37,658 nt of DNA from Haplomitrium mnioides (GCA_049999725.1 JBNGIS010030391.1:1-37658); one strand, 5' to 3'; positions 19,580 to 31,712 are shown, counted from the stretch's first letter. The notes: generated from the letters alone by a model not told the origin. Made by a program: numbers and translations.

Positions 19580-21240
19580 TACTGAATTGGGATTTGAAGA
19601 GAGATTGGAAAGACAATAGGCAAGAGAAGAAAGGCAAAGGAAAATAGAGATCCAACGACGTGCTTGGATTGCGTTAAGAAGGGCTTTAAGGTTTACAACC
19701 CCAGTTGTAAGTGGGGAAGGAACATCGGTCCAAGAGAGAGAGTTCGTGATATCGAAGGCAGAGCGTCTAAGTCTGAAGAGGAAGCGGAAGAGGAGGTTAG
19801 ATCTGTTGCTTCGGAGGAAGGAGATCACCCTTCGGAGGAGTTTACAAACCCTTTGTTTACAGCAGGACCTTTCTCGGAGTTATCCTCAGAATCCGAAGAA
19901 AGCACTCCGCCTGGTTCGCCAAGAGGGGGAGGAAGATCTCCAAGTCCAGTTGCAGTTCCGGTCCAGATGGCGACTCCAATCAAGACTCACTTGAAATATT
20001 TTTACTTCAACGGAAACAAGGGAGGAGATGCGGTGGATTTATTCGTAGATTGGTTTCATTCAGTGTCAAAAGCTAACGGAGAAGATTTGGATGTGGATCA
20101 ACTTCGGATTTTACCGGGGTTGTTGACACATCTGGCACAGAAGTGGTATGCATCCTTGGATGTAGGATCTAAGGCCACCTATCCTTTGTTAAGGACTACT
20201 TTATTGAAGTATTTCCGAGATACAGGATATGAGTCTTGGTAATGGCAGACTTGTTACGAATCAAAAGAACAAAACAAATGTCTTTAAAAAAATATACCCA
20301 GGAAGTGAAGAGATTGGCATCAAAGTTGGATCCGCCACAAGGGGAGTTATTTCTGTTGGAAACGTACATCAAAGGATTAGCCCCCTCGATGCAGAGGTAT
20401 TGTATGCAACAAAAGCTAATTACTCTGTAGGATGCGATCGAAGTAGCAGAGACGTTTGAGCTCTCAAATCGAAATATCGAATCAAAGACTAGAGCTTTTA
20501 CAAGGGAAGACAAGAAGGGGAAGAAGACGATGGAATTTGATAGTGAGCTTCCCACAGCTTCAGAGTTAGGATCGGATATAGAAAAATCGGTCCAATTGGA
20601 ATCCGATTCAAAAGATGAAGGGTGGACCACGAAAAATCAGAAATTAGAGTCTCGAACCTTGAAATCTGCAATGGCAGATTTGGGGAAGAAGTTTGCACAA
20701 CTGGAAGTTTGATTGGCAGCGCCGAAAGGAAAACGTGCATTCGCTGCATAAAGACAAAAGGTTTATTGCACAAACTGTGCAAGGGAAGACCATATCACAT
20801 CGGAATGCCGATTGGATTCGAACAATATGTATTGCAGTTATTGTAGAAGACCATGGCACATGTTGGCCACGTGTAGAAGCCTATCGAATATGATCCTAGC
20901 GAGGAATCAAAAGGAAGCCATGCCTCAAGTCTAGTATGTGCATGAGTAATATAAGCTGGTGTATCTCAATCAAACTGAGCTTGTTTATTCGTTTATTGGG
21001 CCAGATGGAACCCCACAGTACTCTAATCAACCGCCTACTCCAGGAATTCCTCGGACTATCCTACAGCTAGTGAGGTTAGCATGACCTAGAAGATTGGTGT
21101 GCTTTAATTGTGGAGATCCGAATCACTTCGCAAACTCTTGTCCACATCCGAAGCCACAAATCGGAAATATTCCCCTTTGTGAGAATTGCAAGGAGGGAGG
21201 ACATACCTGAGCCAATTGTCCTAAACCAATGCAAGGGCCT
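19580..21240 (+). pseudogene. gypsy gag with four zinc knuckles
   Basis: An N-terminal acidic and Ser-rich part (EEEAEEEVRS, about 19780-19890) is followed by a retrotransposon gag core (YFNGNKGGDAVDLFVDWF, LAQKWYASL, 20010-20240). The frame shifts near 20230 and continues as KKYTQEVKRLASKL to a stop at about 20710. Four CCHC knuckles follow: CTNCAREDHITSEC (20767-20808), CSYCRRPWHMLATC (20830-20871), CFNCGDPNHFANSC (21100-21141) and CENCKEGGHT-stop-ANC (21178-21219). Gag would form the particle and the knuckles would bind element RNA. Stops and frameshifts disable it. Confidence 0.85.
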
Positions 21241-21439
21241 CAAAGAGCGATAAGAAGAAGACCATCTTGAGGTTGCTCAGGTGGAAGAAGAGTCTAATGA
21301 TGATTATCAGGTCTACCGGGTGAAGACCTGAAGTCAAAATCGGAAGAAAATGGGGGAGAAAGAGTTACCAAAAAATCCGGTTGTCAAAATGTTAAAATGT
21401 CCATCAATGAATAAACTTTAAGATGTAACTGATTTAGAT

Positions 21440-22200
21440 TATGACCGGAATAACCCCAAATTGTTTGCATCTGCGGATCAAGATATCTCTGAGGAAGTCC
21501 GGGCGGAATTGCAAAATTCCTCACAAAAGCAAGTCCGATTCCGAGAGCCTGAAGCCTCTCCGTCTAAATTGGAAAAGGCCAGAGTCAATGAATTGCTACA
21601 AGGTTATGATATGGCGAAAGACATTGGTGGCCGACAGGTATATGTCACCTTTGAGGAATTGTTACGAGCCTTCCCATAGGCGAAACGAGCAGTCAGAAGA
21701 TTGGCCAAAGGAAGGATGAGGAAGCCGGTTCTTTCGGTTGTCTATTCCTGGAGTTTGGAATTCCGCAATGATGAAGGCACTCGCGAAGTGGATGTTGAGA
21801 TAGCCGACTGCATTGTCAAGAGCGTTCCAGTGGATGGAGGATCGGGAGTGAATGTAGTGATCTAACAGACAATGCAGGATCTGGAGATCAAAGGATTGAA
21901 GCCAACTCAGAAGATTTTGAGAATGGATGACCAGACGAGGGTGGATTCGATAGGGATCTTAAAAGGAAATTCTGACGATGATCGGCGGGGTCACTTTCAA
22001 GCTGGAGTATGTTGTAATCAAGCCTTCAGTGACAAGTTCCTACCTCTTTTTGTTGGGATGTCCTTGGCTATACAAAGGAGGAATGGTCACGAATTGGAAG
22101 AAGAAGAAGATTATTTTTGGAAGCAGTCCGCAGATTACTATGCCATTAACTAAGGAAGTTTATCATGGGGAAACAACGGAGGAATTCTTGGGATATAGTT
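21440..22200 (+). pseudogene. gypsy aspartic protease region
   Basis: VDGGSGVNVV at about 21830-21859 is the protease active site in the DGGSGxN form seen in Athila/Tat-type elements instead of the common DTGA. The second conserved part, FLLGCPWL, lies near 22053-22076, after a frame change. A stop follows directly after the active site. The enzyme would cleave the polyprotein. Confidence 0.7.
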
Positions 22201-23507
22201 CGGATTTGTCATCAAAAGGTCAAGAAGAGTCCACTTGCATTGTGGGGGGATTTCAGTGGTCTGCAGAAGAGTCAAATGGAAAATATCGAACGTGGGTAGA
22301 GGACGAAATTTTTGAAGTGGAATGTCAGAATGTAGCGATGATTGATGACTTACCTTCAAAAGAAGATGACACAGTGGATGGTCCAAGTATTGTGGCTGTT
22401 CTTCTTCAACCACCAGTAGAATTGTTTGTAACCAGAGAAGGATTTTCTAAAGAAGACCAAATTGAGTTAGTAAATATTGGAACGGACTCTGATCCAAAAA
22501 GAGTAAAAGTGTCACAGAAACGAGTGGGGAAAGCTTTGGAGTCTTACAAGGAGCTCCTATTGGAATTTCGGGATGTATTTGCTTGGAGCTATAAAGATTT
22601 GAAAGGGGTAGCTCCAGAGACATGCCAACATCGGATTTATTTAGAGGATAATGCGGTTCCCATTCGACAAAGGCAGTATCGGCTTAATCCAAACCTATCC
22701 TTGAAGGTAAAAGAAGAAATTGAAAAGCTTATGGAGGCAGATTTTATATATCCTGTGGAGAATTCCCAATGGGTTTCTCCCATAATTATTGTCCCAAAGA
22801 AGGAAGGCAAAATTCGAGTTTGTGTTGATTTTCGCAAGCTCAATGCGATGACAAAGAAGGACTTCCATCCAATGTCGTTTATTGACAGCATTTTGGATGC
22901 AGTCGCGGGAAAGGAATGCTATTCATTTATGGATGGTTTCAGCAAATATAATCAAATTGTGATTCATCCTAATGATCGAGCCAAGACTACGTTTACTACA
23001 GATTGGGGGACGTATGTCTACAAGGTTATGCCTTTTGGGCTATGTAATGCACCAGCGACCTTTACAAAGCTAATGACACAAGCGTTCCGAGAGTATCTTT
23101 GGGTTTTTATGGAGGTGTTCTAAGATGACTTTTGCGTGCATTCAACTACTCAAACTCATTTGGGAATTTTGCGGAAATGTTTGGAGAAGTGCCGGAAATT
23201 TTGAATTTGCTTGCACCCGAATAAGTGCTACTTCGTATTGTCCGAAGGGATACTTCTGGGCCACAAAATTTCTAAGGAGGGGATTGCTATTGATCAAGCT
23301 AAAGTGACAGTGATTATGGATCTTCCCGTACCAACAACCTTGAAGGGGCTTAGAGGGTTCATGAGGTGTGTGGGTTACTATCGACGGATGATTGATGGGT
23401 ATGCTTGGATCGTGGATCCTTTAACGAAATTATTGAGGAAGTCCAAAGATTGGAATTGGATAGAGGAATGTCAGAAATCATTTGAGAATCTGAAGTAGAG
23501 GTTAAGT
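22201..23507 (+). pseudogene. gypsy reverse transcriptase
   Basis: The open part (to 23120) contains DVFAWSYKDLKGV, RQRQYRLNPNL, VSPIIIVPKKEGKIRVCVDFRKLN and DGFSKYNQI with the first catalytic Asp, then VMPFGLCNAPATF. The active-site box reads F-stop-DDF: TAA at 23121-23123 replaces the residue before the two catalytic Asp (23124-23129). The connection part continues in another frame (LLGHKISKEGI, RGFMRCVGYYRRMI, 23250-23498). The lineage resembles Tat/Athila-type RT. Confidence 0.9.
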
Positions 23508-23940
23508 TCAGCTCCCATTATGGCTGTTCCGGATTGGTCGAAGAAATTTCACGTGTATATTGATACCTCTGGGACTGCAATAGGGGTGGTCTTGAGCCAG
23601 AAGGAAGAGCATCCGATCTATTATGCCAATAGACAACTCTCTATCCCTGAAAGGAACTATCACACGATAGAGAGGGAGGGACTGGGTGTGATCTACGATG
23701 TTCAAAAGTTCCAACATTATCTTTTGGGATATCTGTTCATCTTTCATACTGATCATAATGCCTTGAAATATATTATAAACAAGCCTGATTTATCGAGGAG
23801 ACTAGCAAGATGGATTCTGCTGTTGTAGGAGTTTGAATTTGAAGTCCATGTGAGACCCGAAAAGAGGCATGCTAATGCAAATTTCTGTCAAGATTGGAGG
23901 GAGAGCCGGCTTCAGAATGAGTGAATGACCAGCTAGTCGA
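23508..23940 (+). pseudogene. gypsy RNase H
   Basis: HVYIDTSGTAIGVVLSQ (23550-23600), YYANRQLSIPERNYHTIERE with the catalytic Glu, and FHTDHNALKYI near 23740-23772 match the RNase H domain that removes RNA from the hybrid. A TAG follows at 23827, then VHVRPEKRHANAN. The stop is probably a CAG changed to TAG. Confidence 0.85.
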
Positions 23941-24079
23941 TGAACATATGTTCACTATTTCCAAAGAATCAGAATTTAAAGAAATTGTTGATTATTTGCA
24001 ATATTAGATGGTGCATAAAGGGTTGAGCCCGGAGAAGAGAGCCGTCTTTCAGCATAAGATGTCTCCTTACATCATGTTT

Positions 24080-25220
24080 TGAGGAATCTTGTATAAATTG
24101 GGACCAGATGAGGTACTTCGGAGGTGTCTGGAGGGAGAAGATCAAAAGAAGGTAGTTTCCACTTTCCATGAGGATATGGAGGGAGGTCACTTTGTGACCA
24201 ACAATACTGTCAAGAAGATCCTTGAAAGTCGATATTGGTGGCCAAAAATGAACAAGGAAGTGGCTGCATTTATTAAGAAATGTGATCCGTACCAGCGCAT
24301 CGGACAGCCGATTGCCACATCCCATTAGCCGCAAACTCCAATCTTACCCCTAGCTCCATTTGAGAAATAGGGGATTGACTTTGTCAGTCCGATCCATCTA
24401 GCAGCAAGATGGACCCATAATCGATATATCCTAGTAGCAACGGATTATGCTACTAAGTGGTAGAAGTGGAACCAATCAAAAGAGATAGAACTGAAGTCGT
24501 TGCAAAATTTTTATTCAACAACATAATCAGTCGATTCGTATGCCCACTAGAGTTGGTAAGTGATCAAGGAACTCATTTCCTCAATTCTACAATTGAAGCA
24601 TTGACGACAAGATATTTAATGAAATATCAAAAAACAACTCCTTATAATCCGAGAGCTAATGGACATACAGAGAAAGTAAATGGAAATTTATGTAAGATCT
24701 GAATAAAATTGTGCCAGCCGATAAGATTTCATGGGACAAGAAGGTTGTTGCCGCACTATGGGCCTATCGGACTACAGAGAAGATTACAACGAAGAAAACT
24801 CCCTTCTTTTTGGTTTATGGAATGCCCGTGATTATTCCTGTGGAGCTGGTAATTCCAACATTGCAGATAGAGACCACTAATCGGAAAATAGTGGAAGAAA
24901 GTGTCTGGGATCGAACACAGCAGATCATTCGATTGGAAGAAGAGAGGACGTTGAGTTTGGAAGCTACAGAAGAAATTCAGTAGCATAAAAAATGGAGACA
25001 TGACCAGAATTTGAGGTCAACAATGGTTCAAGAAGGAGAATTAGTTCTGGTTTACGATTCAAGATATCAACTATTTCCAAGCAAGCTTCAGACCAGATGG
25101 GATGGTCCTTATCGGGTCATCCGTGTGTACGAGAACGGATCAGTGTTGTTGGCGATACTTGATGGGGAATCTCTCCCAACGCGTATCAACGGATATAGGT
25201 TAAAAAAAATATTTCTATGA
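24080..25220 (+). pseudogene. gypsy integrase
   Basis: The zinc-binding part (24160-24300) keeps HEDMEGGH and YWWPKMNKEV, but the final Cys of the HHCC set is Tyr (CDPYQ). The catalytic Asp of GIDF is at 24377, the Asp of SDQGTH near 24562, and the Glu at 24670-24672, giving a D,D35E spacing for the last two. A frameshift lies between the first and second Asp (near 24455). LWAYRTT and the C-terminal GPYRVIRVYENGS follow, ending at 25220. No chromodomain is seen. The enzyme would insert the element DNA; this copy cannot be made as one protein. Confidence 0.88.
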
Positions 25221-25251
25221 GAAAGATGCTTGCGAGGACGCTGCGCAATAG

Positions 25252-25263
25252 AGAGGGGGAGCA
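25252..25263 (+). promoter_or_regulatory. Polypurine tract of gypsy element
   Basis: AGAGGGGGAGCA lies immediately before the TGTGATG start of the 3' LTR, the position needed for plus-strand priming. Confidence 0.8.
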
Positions 25264-28200
25264 TGTGATGCAAAGTTCAGCAAGAACATTCAGGAATAAG
25301 CCTTTTGGATAAATTTAAAGGCAAATGGGTATGTGAAGAGCTTGTAACATGGAAAAATTTGGAGAAAATCAGTCATTGAGAAGCTTTGGAAGAGGACAAA
25401 TCAGATTTGGATTTCAGATAAGCATAAAGTACTTCGGATTATTTGATATTTGAGTCCGAAGTTATATTCTGGAACATAACCAGAGAGTGGAGTCGAAAGA
25501 AAGTCAGAAGTGGCTTTGGAAGGTTTCCAACAGTCGGATCCATTTTCGATTTTGAAATCAGGAGAGCGCCATCTAGGGTTATTATGAAAACAAGTTGTTA
25601 AACGGTTCCTAGGGGGTTTGAAGAGTTTGTTGCTTTCAAACAAGGAAATCATGCCAAGGCAAGCGTGGAGAGCCTCGAGAGCTAGAGGAAGACGAGTCGC
25701 TACACGGAGATCGGAGAGGAAAAGATTGTTATTCAATGCAGCCATTCCATCAGAGGCCGAAAAAACTCCTATGGAGGCGATTCCGACTGCGGAAGAGATG
25801 AATGTGCAAGAGATGAAAGGCGATGGGAATTTGTGCCTATGAGGCCGGTGAAGAGCCCCCACATTCTCGCGATTTCATATGATTTAAGAAAGGTTTTGAG
25901 GAGCCGAGGGCTCTGGAACTTTGTCGGAAGGATTTGGGATCATAATTTACAAAGTATGATCAGCTAGGGGCAATTTCAGAGAGTCAAAGTCATGGCTAGG
26001 GAGTTGGTGTTCTCCTTTCGAGGAGAATTTGTACATTATTCAAAAGAAGCGGTGAGGAAAATTTACCATCTTCTTGAGACCGATAACCCAGATGTAAGAT
26101 TGAAGCAAGATGGGCATCTCACTTATCTTTGCCCTGATCCATCTATAGCGAATGATGGTTACAAGATCCAAGAGATTACATATCCCTTATTGCAAGAATT
26201 TGTGCAAACTTTTAGCACAATTCTGTTCCAGCCTAAGCCCAGACATATAATGAAGACAAATTTGTTTGTCTTATTGAATGCGTGGAGAGGGCACACCAAG
26301 GAGATGGCTCAGTTCATCTATGGTACACTCCTCACATATTTTCGGAGTAGTTGAGGGAAGAGCCCAGTGATCTGGTATGCTTCATTTATTTAACATCATA
26401 TGGAATCAAATGAAGTGTGCACTCGTGAAGAAAGAGATCTCCTGGCGAGAGATCAGAGGACGTTTTTAGAGGAAACGATATGGGACAATGGAGTTTCGAA
26501 TAAACCTGGGAGGAAGCCTTGGGAAATGCCTTCTGTTGATCCAATCCTTAGATAAAGAGTAGAAATGAGGATTTCCGATTCGCCATATCCAAAGCCACAG
26601 AAGAGGGCCAAAATTGATTTGAAAGAAATATGGGTGCCAAAGGCAAATCAAGCAGGAGGTGCAAGGTAGGCACCTTAGGATGTTGTAGTCTACCCCTTGG
26701 CATGTCGGAAGCCAAGAGAGGGGAGAACAATTGACATGATCGATTTAGGAGAAGGCAGTGCCGATTAAGGCAGGACCTTGGAAGAAATTGACGCCCAATG
26801 AATGGCCCAAGGGAAAGGAGATAGAGCGGGGCCGAGTTTGGATCCAAGGAGAGATTCTATGGTGAGCTCAGCCGCAATTCCAGAGGCCAAAGTGGGGGAG
26901 TCAGATGTGGTGCTTTTGGAAGTTAGAAATTCAAGATCGGAGGAAGCTTCACTTCAACAAGCAGAGGTTGCAACAGAGGCGGAGGATAATATTGCGAGTG
27001 TGGAGCCTTCAGAGCAAGAAGATGAAGAATCTAGCGAGGAGGAGGAAAGTCTAAAATCAGTTTCAGAGGAGTCGTCCGAGGATCCTCCGGAAATTTAAAG
27101 GAAGGGAAAAGCTATCAAACGCAAATCATACACGGAATTGGAGAACTGGGTAAGTACTTAAAAACTGTTGAGGCAGAAGATTGAGATCAAGGAGAGCCGT
27201 TTGGAAGGAGCAATCCGGGAGGAAAGGGAGACTTCCAAGATTCTTCGAAAATCCTTGGCACAAATGCAGAGAGAGAAGCAGAGGGACGTGGAGGATTTGG
27301 CTAAGGTAGAGATGTTGAGGAAGAGAGTGGTAGGATTGGAATCTCTGTTGAAGCAGAGGGAAGAGAGTTTCCATTTCCAGGAGGAGAAATTCTCTAAGGT
27401 GGAGAAGGAACTTCATGAAGAAAAAGGGAGGAGTCTGAAACTCTTCGGAGAAAAGGTTTGCTTGAGTTAGAAGCCTGCAAACTAATCACCAAAATGGCAG
27501 AAGGAATAGATGCGATTGTATTAGGTGCTCCAAACATCGAAGTCCATCCAGGAGAATGGAGCTAATACTTTGCAGCGGAAGTTGGTGGAGTGGTAGAGAA
27601 AGTCCTTGGAAAGAGAGAAGAGGGATTTTTCCGAAGACCTTTTGAAGGCAACTTGTGATGCGATGGGGTTGAAGCAGATGTGGGACAAGGTACAACAAGT
27701 GAGGAATAAGACCCTTGACCAAATGGATGTCAGCATGCAGAGGCTAGTCTTCGACTAGACAAAGCAAACCAAGAGGTGTCGAATGTGAGAGAACAACTGG
27801 CAGCATTGGAGGAGCGGAGATACTCCAAAGTAACTCGAGACTTATTACGAGTAAATTTGTCGGAGGAGATTCTAAAGTTACCTTAGATTAGAAGGTCCTC
27901 TTATTGGTTCAGAAGTGTCGGTTTGGAAAGTCTGTTTTTTTGTGTAAGTCTTATCGTGACGTTAAAGTGAGGGTTGTTCATTGCTGATTTTGAAGAGGCG
28001 AGTTGCCAATTCAAACTGCAATCGTATTTATAAGTAAAGAATTCTTTGACACTCATTTTTTGAGATTGCATTAGTGGTATTCTACGTCTAGATCTGGAGT
28101 AAAGAAGAGAATTTGCATAAGCGAGAACGAGAAATCAAGCCTGTTCTTGATATGTATGGAGGAACTTAATTTGGTTGAAACTTGGTAATTGTGTACTACG

Positions 28201-29333
28201 AATTGTTGTTCGGGTGAAAGAAGGCAGAATCCGTTAAGGCTTTTCACGAAAATCATCTAGAATTCTTAAGGGCGATAGAATCAGCAAAGCAACCTAAGAA
28301 GGGAGTCAATTGCGGTAGGGAGGGGTGTCCCGAGCAAATCGTAGAGCCTACTTGATTGTTGAGGTGAGTAGGAGCCTTGATAAATAGGCAAAGGGTTTGG
28401 GGAGGAATCAGTGAGAACTAACCTTGCAGGTTGACGGATCTGAGGGGTTGAGTTCCAGTCAACGGATTGATGATCGCTGGGAAATTCCTATTTTTTTACG
28501 CAAGGTGCATGTCTTAAATCCGAAAACTACAGCGTAATTAGATACAAGAGGATGGAGAGTGAGAAGAAGATTATAAGAGAGCTAAAAGAAGCTGCTCCTT
28601 AGTCCTTGTGATTCACAAGGGAGAAAACAAATTGCTTGAGGAATGCGCGAGCATAAATACAACACAAGATTTGTGGAAGTTGAAAGTCAGAAGGGCGAAC
28701 GTGGATATAGGATTAGTGGGATCCAAAGTATTGGAAGGATGCATGGTGCGTGAAGGTGAATAGCAAAAGTTTATGCTAGGAGAGTCAGAAGTTTGGATTC
28801 AGAAGAATTCAAGATCTAAGTCCGAAGAAGGAAAATTCCAAAGTTCAAAGGAACCAACGGAACGGCGGTCCAACTTCCATGTGAAGAGCGGCGTCAAACG
28901 GCAGGGTTTCGAAGGGTATGTTTGTTGTGGATTGGAGGAAAGTAAAAAGTGACGTCCGCAATCTTGTCAGGTAGTAGTTCAATCAACGTACGAAGGAAAG
29001 ACAAGAAAGGACGAGTCAGTCAAGCTTCCCAATTGACTGCGATGGCGGACGGCTAGCGGAATCAAGTCAGAAGCAGAACTTCAGAGGCGTTAGTTGGAGC
29101 CAGGAGCAGAGCTTCGGAATGGGTTACTTGACTTATTTGGATCTGATACTTAATTCTAAAATCCGATTTGGAGTCTGTTAAGTTCGATTGGGAACCTTGG
29201 ATTGTCTTGATTTCTGAAAGAGTTGATTTTGCTGAGAAACAAGACCTTTTTGTCACAAAATCTCTATCCTCCCCAAGTAAAAGAACCTGGAGAAGGGTAA
29301 ATCTCACATTGTCAGGATTCTCCGATTATAGCA
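25264..29333 (+). repeat. 3' LTR of gypsy element (4070 bp)
   Basis: It begins TGTGATG and ends TATAGCA. It matches the 5' LTR over its length, with several per cent differences outside 27258-28417, where I saw none. It holds the better-preserved LTR ORF. Confidence 0.93.
25618..27470 (+). pseudogene. ORF inside the 3' LTR, better copy
   Basis: Long open pieces: 25618-25842 (basic, RRVATRRSERKRLLF), 25992-26354 (VFSFRGEFVHYSKEAVRKIYH, then ILFQPKPRHIMKTNLFVLL), 26802-27098 (acidic, EQEDEESSEEEESLKSVS) and 27168-27470 (charged coiled coil, EMLRKRVVGLESLLKQREE). Joined, they would give a protein of about 600 residues: basic N-terminus, a domain resembling the putative plant transposon protein domain, an acidic linker and a C-terminal coiled coil. 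Intervening stops are mostly TAG or TGA. An ORF within an LTR is duplicated at both element ends, one copy upstream of gag. I do not know its function. Confidence 0.55.
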
Positions 29334-29640
29334 GGCGTGCATGGACTTTGATGTCCACGTGTGTTTTGAATTCGAAGTCCATGCTTGCATGGACTTCGAA
29401 GTCCAAGTGCTCTTGAACAGCAAAGTCCATGCGTGCATGGACTTCAAAGTCAATGTGCGTATGGACTTGAAAGTTGATGTGCGTTTGGACGTCAAAGTCA
29501 ATGCGCGCATGGACTTGAAAGTCGATTTGCGTTTGGAATTCAAAGTCCAAACGTGCGTGAGCATCGAATTCCATGTCGACATGGACTTGGAAGTCTAAGC
29601 GGGGTTAGACATCAAAGTCCATGCGCACATGGACTTTGAC
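29334..29640 (-). repeat. 24 bp palindromic array, right part split by gypsy
   Basis: About 13 units with alternating dyads GGACTT(Y)(R)AAGTCC and ATGCGCGCAT. Unit length is a multiple of three, so both strands show spurious open frames (for example 29341-29598 plus, 29326-29574 minus). It continues the array at 15230-15408. The rest of the intron (29641-29744) is AT-rich with nothing recognisable. Confidence 0.88.
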
Positions 29641-29744
29641 CTCCATGTAGACAGGGACCATAAACGTTTAAAGTACAACAAAAATTTACAAAATATTCAA
29701 TGCAAATTCAAAAAAATAAATATAGGTCCAAAGAAAAGAGTTAC

Positions 29745-31217
29745 CAGAAGCTTTTTGAAGCTTGACTAAAAGGAAGCCATCTTTGACTCTTCAGTGTGAA
29801 GAGGGTACTCCTCTCTTACCTCTTCCCACAAACTGCAATAAACCTCAAAACAAAAACTCTTTACCATTACAGCCAAAACTTTGTGTCTCTCCGCCTCTCG
29901 AGACATCTCGTCTATTGAAAGCTCTTTGGCTTCCACCCGCTTCAAAACAAAAATCTTTACTTCATCTAGAAGACCCTGAAGTAACCTCCAAGGCGTCCAC
30001 TATATCCTCCATCTTAAGAGATCCTTTGGCCTTTGGCTTCTGACCTTTCACAATATTCTTCTCCCACATTGAAAAAATGCTTTGTTGTAAATCTCTGAGC
30101 TCTCCACTTCTGAATGCTAGCTAGAACCAATTGTCTTGAGAAGTCATGGTCTTCTCAAGCGTAGACTTTGGTTTGATCTCGAGGGTTTCTAGCACTAGCT
30201 CTATTTTCAATTTTTGGGATGAAACCATCCCACTCCCACAAATCGTTGATGCCAATACTCGACCTTTTGAATAGACATCATCTCAAGCCTATACATCTGG
30301 TCATAATTGTCATCGGTTGCAAAAATACGGGCTTATGTTGGTGTGAGACCCACGTACACGTAATAGTTGCAGAGCAACAGACCAGGATTCTTTGCCCCAT
30401 ATTTTGTAATAAGTAGCTGCCTTGCTCCAGCACTGTGATTGCCTCTTGCAATCTCGTAACGATATTTGTTAGGGTTCTTGATGTCAAACTTTGACTTGTC
30501 TTTGAAACCACACTTCGGGTCTACAACCACGATGAAAAAAGAATGCATGTACTTATTTGTGAGCATTCTTTGCACAAGAAGCTCCACAAAATCCTCATTT
30601 AATCTTCGAATTTGGAATGGACCCCAGTTGTCCATTCAAAGCTTGGGCAGATTTAAGTTTTCTAGCCTTATTGTGATGGTCTCATCACGGACTCTACAGC
30701 GCTGGATTGCAGACTCCCTTATCTTGTTTTTGTCCTCTTCAGACAATGTCTGAGTCTCAACTTGCTCTATTTCTTGAAAAGTATGCAACCCCTTGTGGGA
30801 TTGCCTTTTTGCTCTTGATGTTGGAGCCTGAACTGGCTGAGGCTCCTGCTTCTACTCCTACCCTAAGCTGCTTGGTGATGAAGACGAGGAGGTAGACGAA
30901 GTAAAATTTGCTTCAGATTCTGAGGGGGCTGGCTCCTCCTCAACAACTGGTGCTGGTGCAGGTTTTTGCTTCTTTGTTGCCTATTTCTTTTTCTTCTTAG
31001 CCTCAATTGGCTCTGGCTCCTTTCTCTTCTTTTGGGAAGAAGTCCTTGTAGCGTAAACTAAGAATGTTGTTGTAGTTGGATGCGGCATAAGTTGTTGAAT
31101 ATTAACGCCTTGCTTGGGCTTTAGAATCTTAATTTGTATTGCGAGCTTGATGAAGTCCCACTCGATTTGCTTCGCGTCATTGTACAAATCAACAAAATCA
31201 GCCAAATACTGAGTGAA
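29745..31217 (-). pseudogene. ParB-methylase gene B, exon 2 (ParB-like domain)
   Basis: The exon follows an acceptor TTTTTTTCAG (AG at 31219-31218). It reads FTQYLADFVDLYND, then a nuclear-localisation-like stretch (KKRKEPEPIEAKKKKK, near 31033-30980), then an acidic Ser-rich linker. At about 30630-30240 comes a ParB/sulfiredoxin-like domain: FQIRRLNEDFVELLVQRM, FFIVVVDP, YRYEIARGNHSAGARQLL (the G-x-H-R-type nucleotide-binding motif) and YVYVGLTPTxARIFATDDN. In ParB proteins these elements bind nucleotide (CTP) and support loading on palindromic parS sites; some phage and bacterial methylases carry the same domain N-terminally. Beyond 30200 the frame is broken by several stops and shifts. The exon ends at the donor CTG|GTAACT (29745/29744). 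Confidence 0.72.
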
Positions 31218-31329
31218 CTGAAAAAAAGAAAGAAAACAATTTGGCATTAGTGAAAATGTTGGAGTGACATTCGGAAAGCTCAAGAACTTTACAAAAATAC
31301 AAGTGTGTGTAAAGACTCAAAAAACCATG

Positions 31330-31655
31330 TGCGCTTGGACTCTAAAGTTCAGGTGCACTTGGACTTCAGAGTCCATGCGCGCCTAGACTTCAGAGTCCAT
31401 GCACACATGGACTTTAGAGTCTAAGCGAGCATGAACTCTCAGGTTCCTAAGCGCAAGGACTTTGAAGTCCATGCGCGTATGGACTCTAAAGTCCATGCGC
31501 ATATGGACTCTAAAGTCCCTGCGCACATGGACTTCAAAGTCCATACGCACATGGACTTCACAGTAAATCTTCGTAGGGACTTCAAAGTCCATGCATGCAT
31601 AGACTCTCAAGTCAATGCGCGCAGGGCTACTCAAGTCTAGGCGCTCAAGGATATC
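31330..31655 (-). repeat. 24 bp palindromic array in intron 1 of element B
   Basis: About 13 degenerate units of the same 24 bp type as in the other arrays fill most of the intron between exons 1 and 2. The spurious octapeptide frames on both strands (31431-31640 plus, 31383-31634 minus) follow from the 24 bp period. Confidence 0.85.
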
Positions 31656-31712
31656 CTAGGAGTTACAACTAAGCAAGGAAAAAGGAATAAGAAAATAGAT
31701 TTCGAAACTCAC

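Larger units (their letters stand above)
15409..29333 (+). mobile_element. Complete Ty3/gypsy element with 4 kb LTRs (Athila/Tat-like)
   Basis: The full structure is present: 5' LTR 15409-19445, primer site 19456-19473, gag, protease, RT, RNase H, integrase, polypurine tract 25252-25263 and 3' LTR 25264-29333. Flanks CGCGT (15404-15408) and GGCGT (29334-29338) are a 5 bp target duplication with one change, and joining them restores the interrupted array. The LTRs account for more than half of the 13.9 kb and carry their own degraded ORF. No chromodomain was seen after the integrase, and the tRNA-Asp-like primer site suits the Athila/Tat branch. Many stops and frameshifts make it inactive. Confidence 0.93.

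Noticed and set aside
29326-29598. Overlapping open frames on both strands with octapeptide repeats such as MDFKVHAR
   Set aside because: The 24 bp unit is divisible by three and largely stop-free, so all these frames stay open automatically. The array lies in an intron. The same applies to 31383-31640 and 11734-12094.
13884-31217. Bacterial contamination suggested by ParB and methylase motifs
   Set aside because: The exons have GT-AG junctions that keep frame, repeat-filled introns, TATA boxes and a poly(A) signal, and they sit among plant-type retrotransposons.
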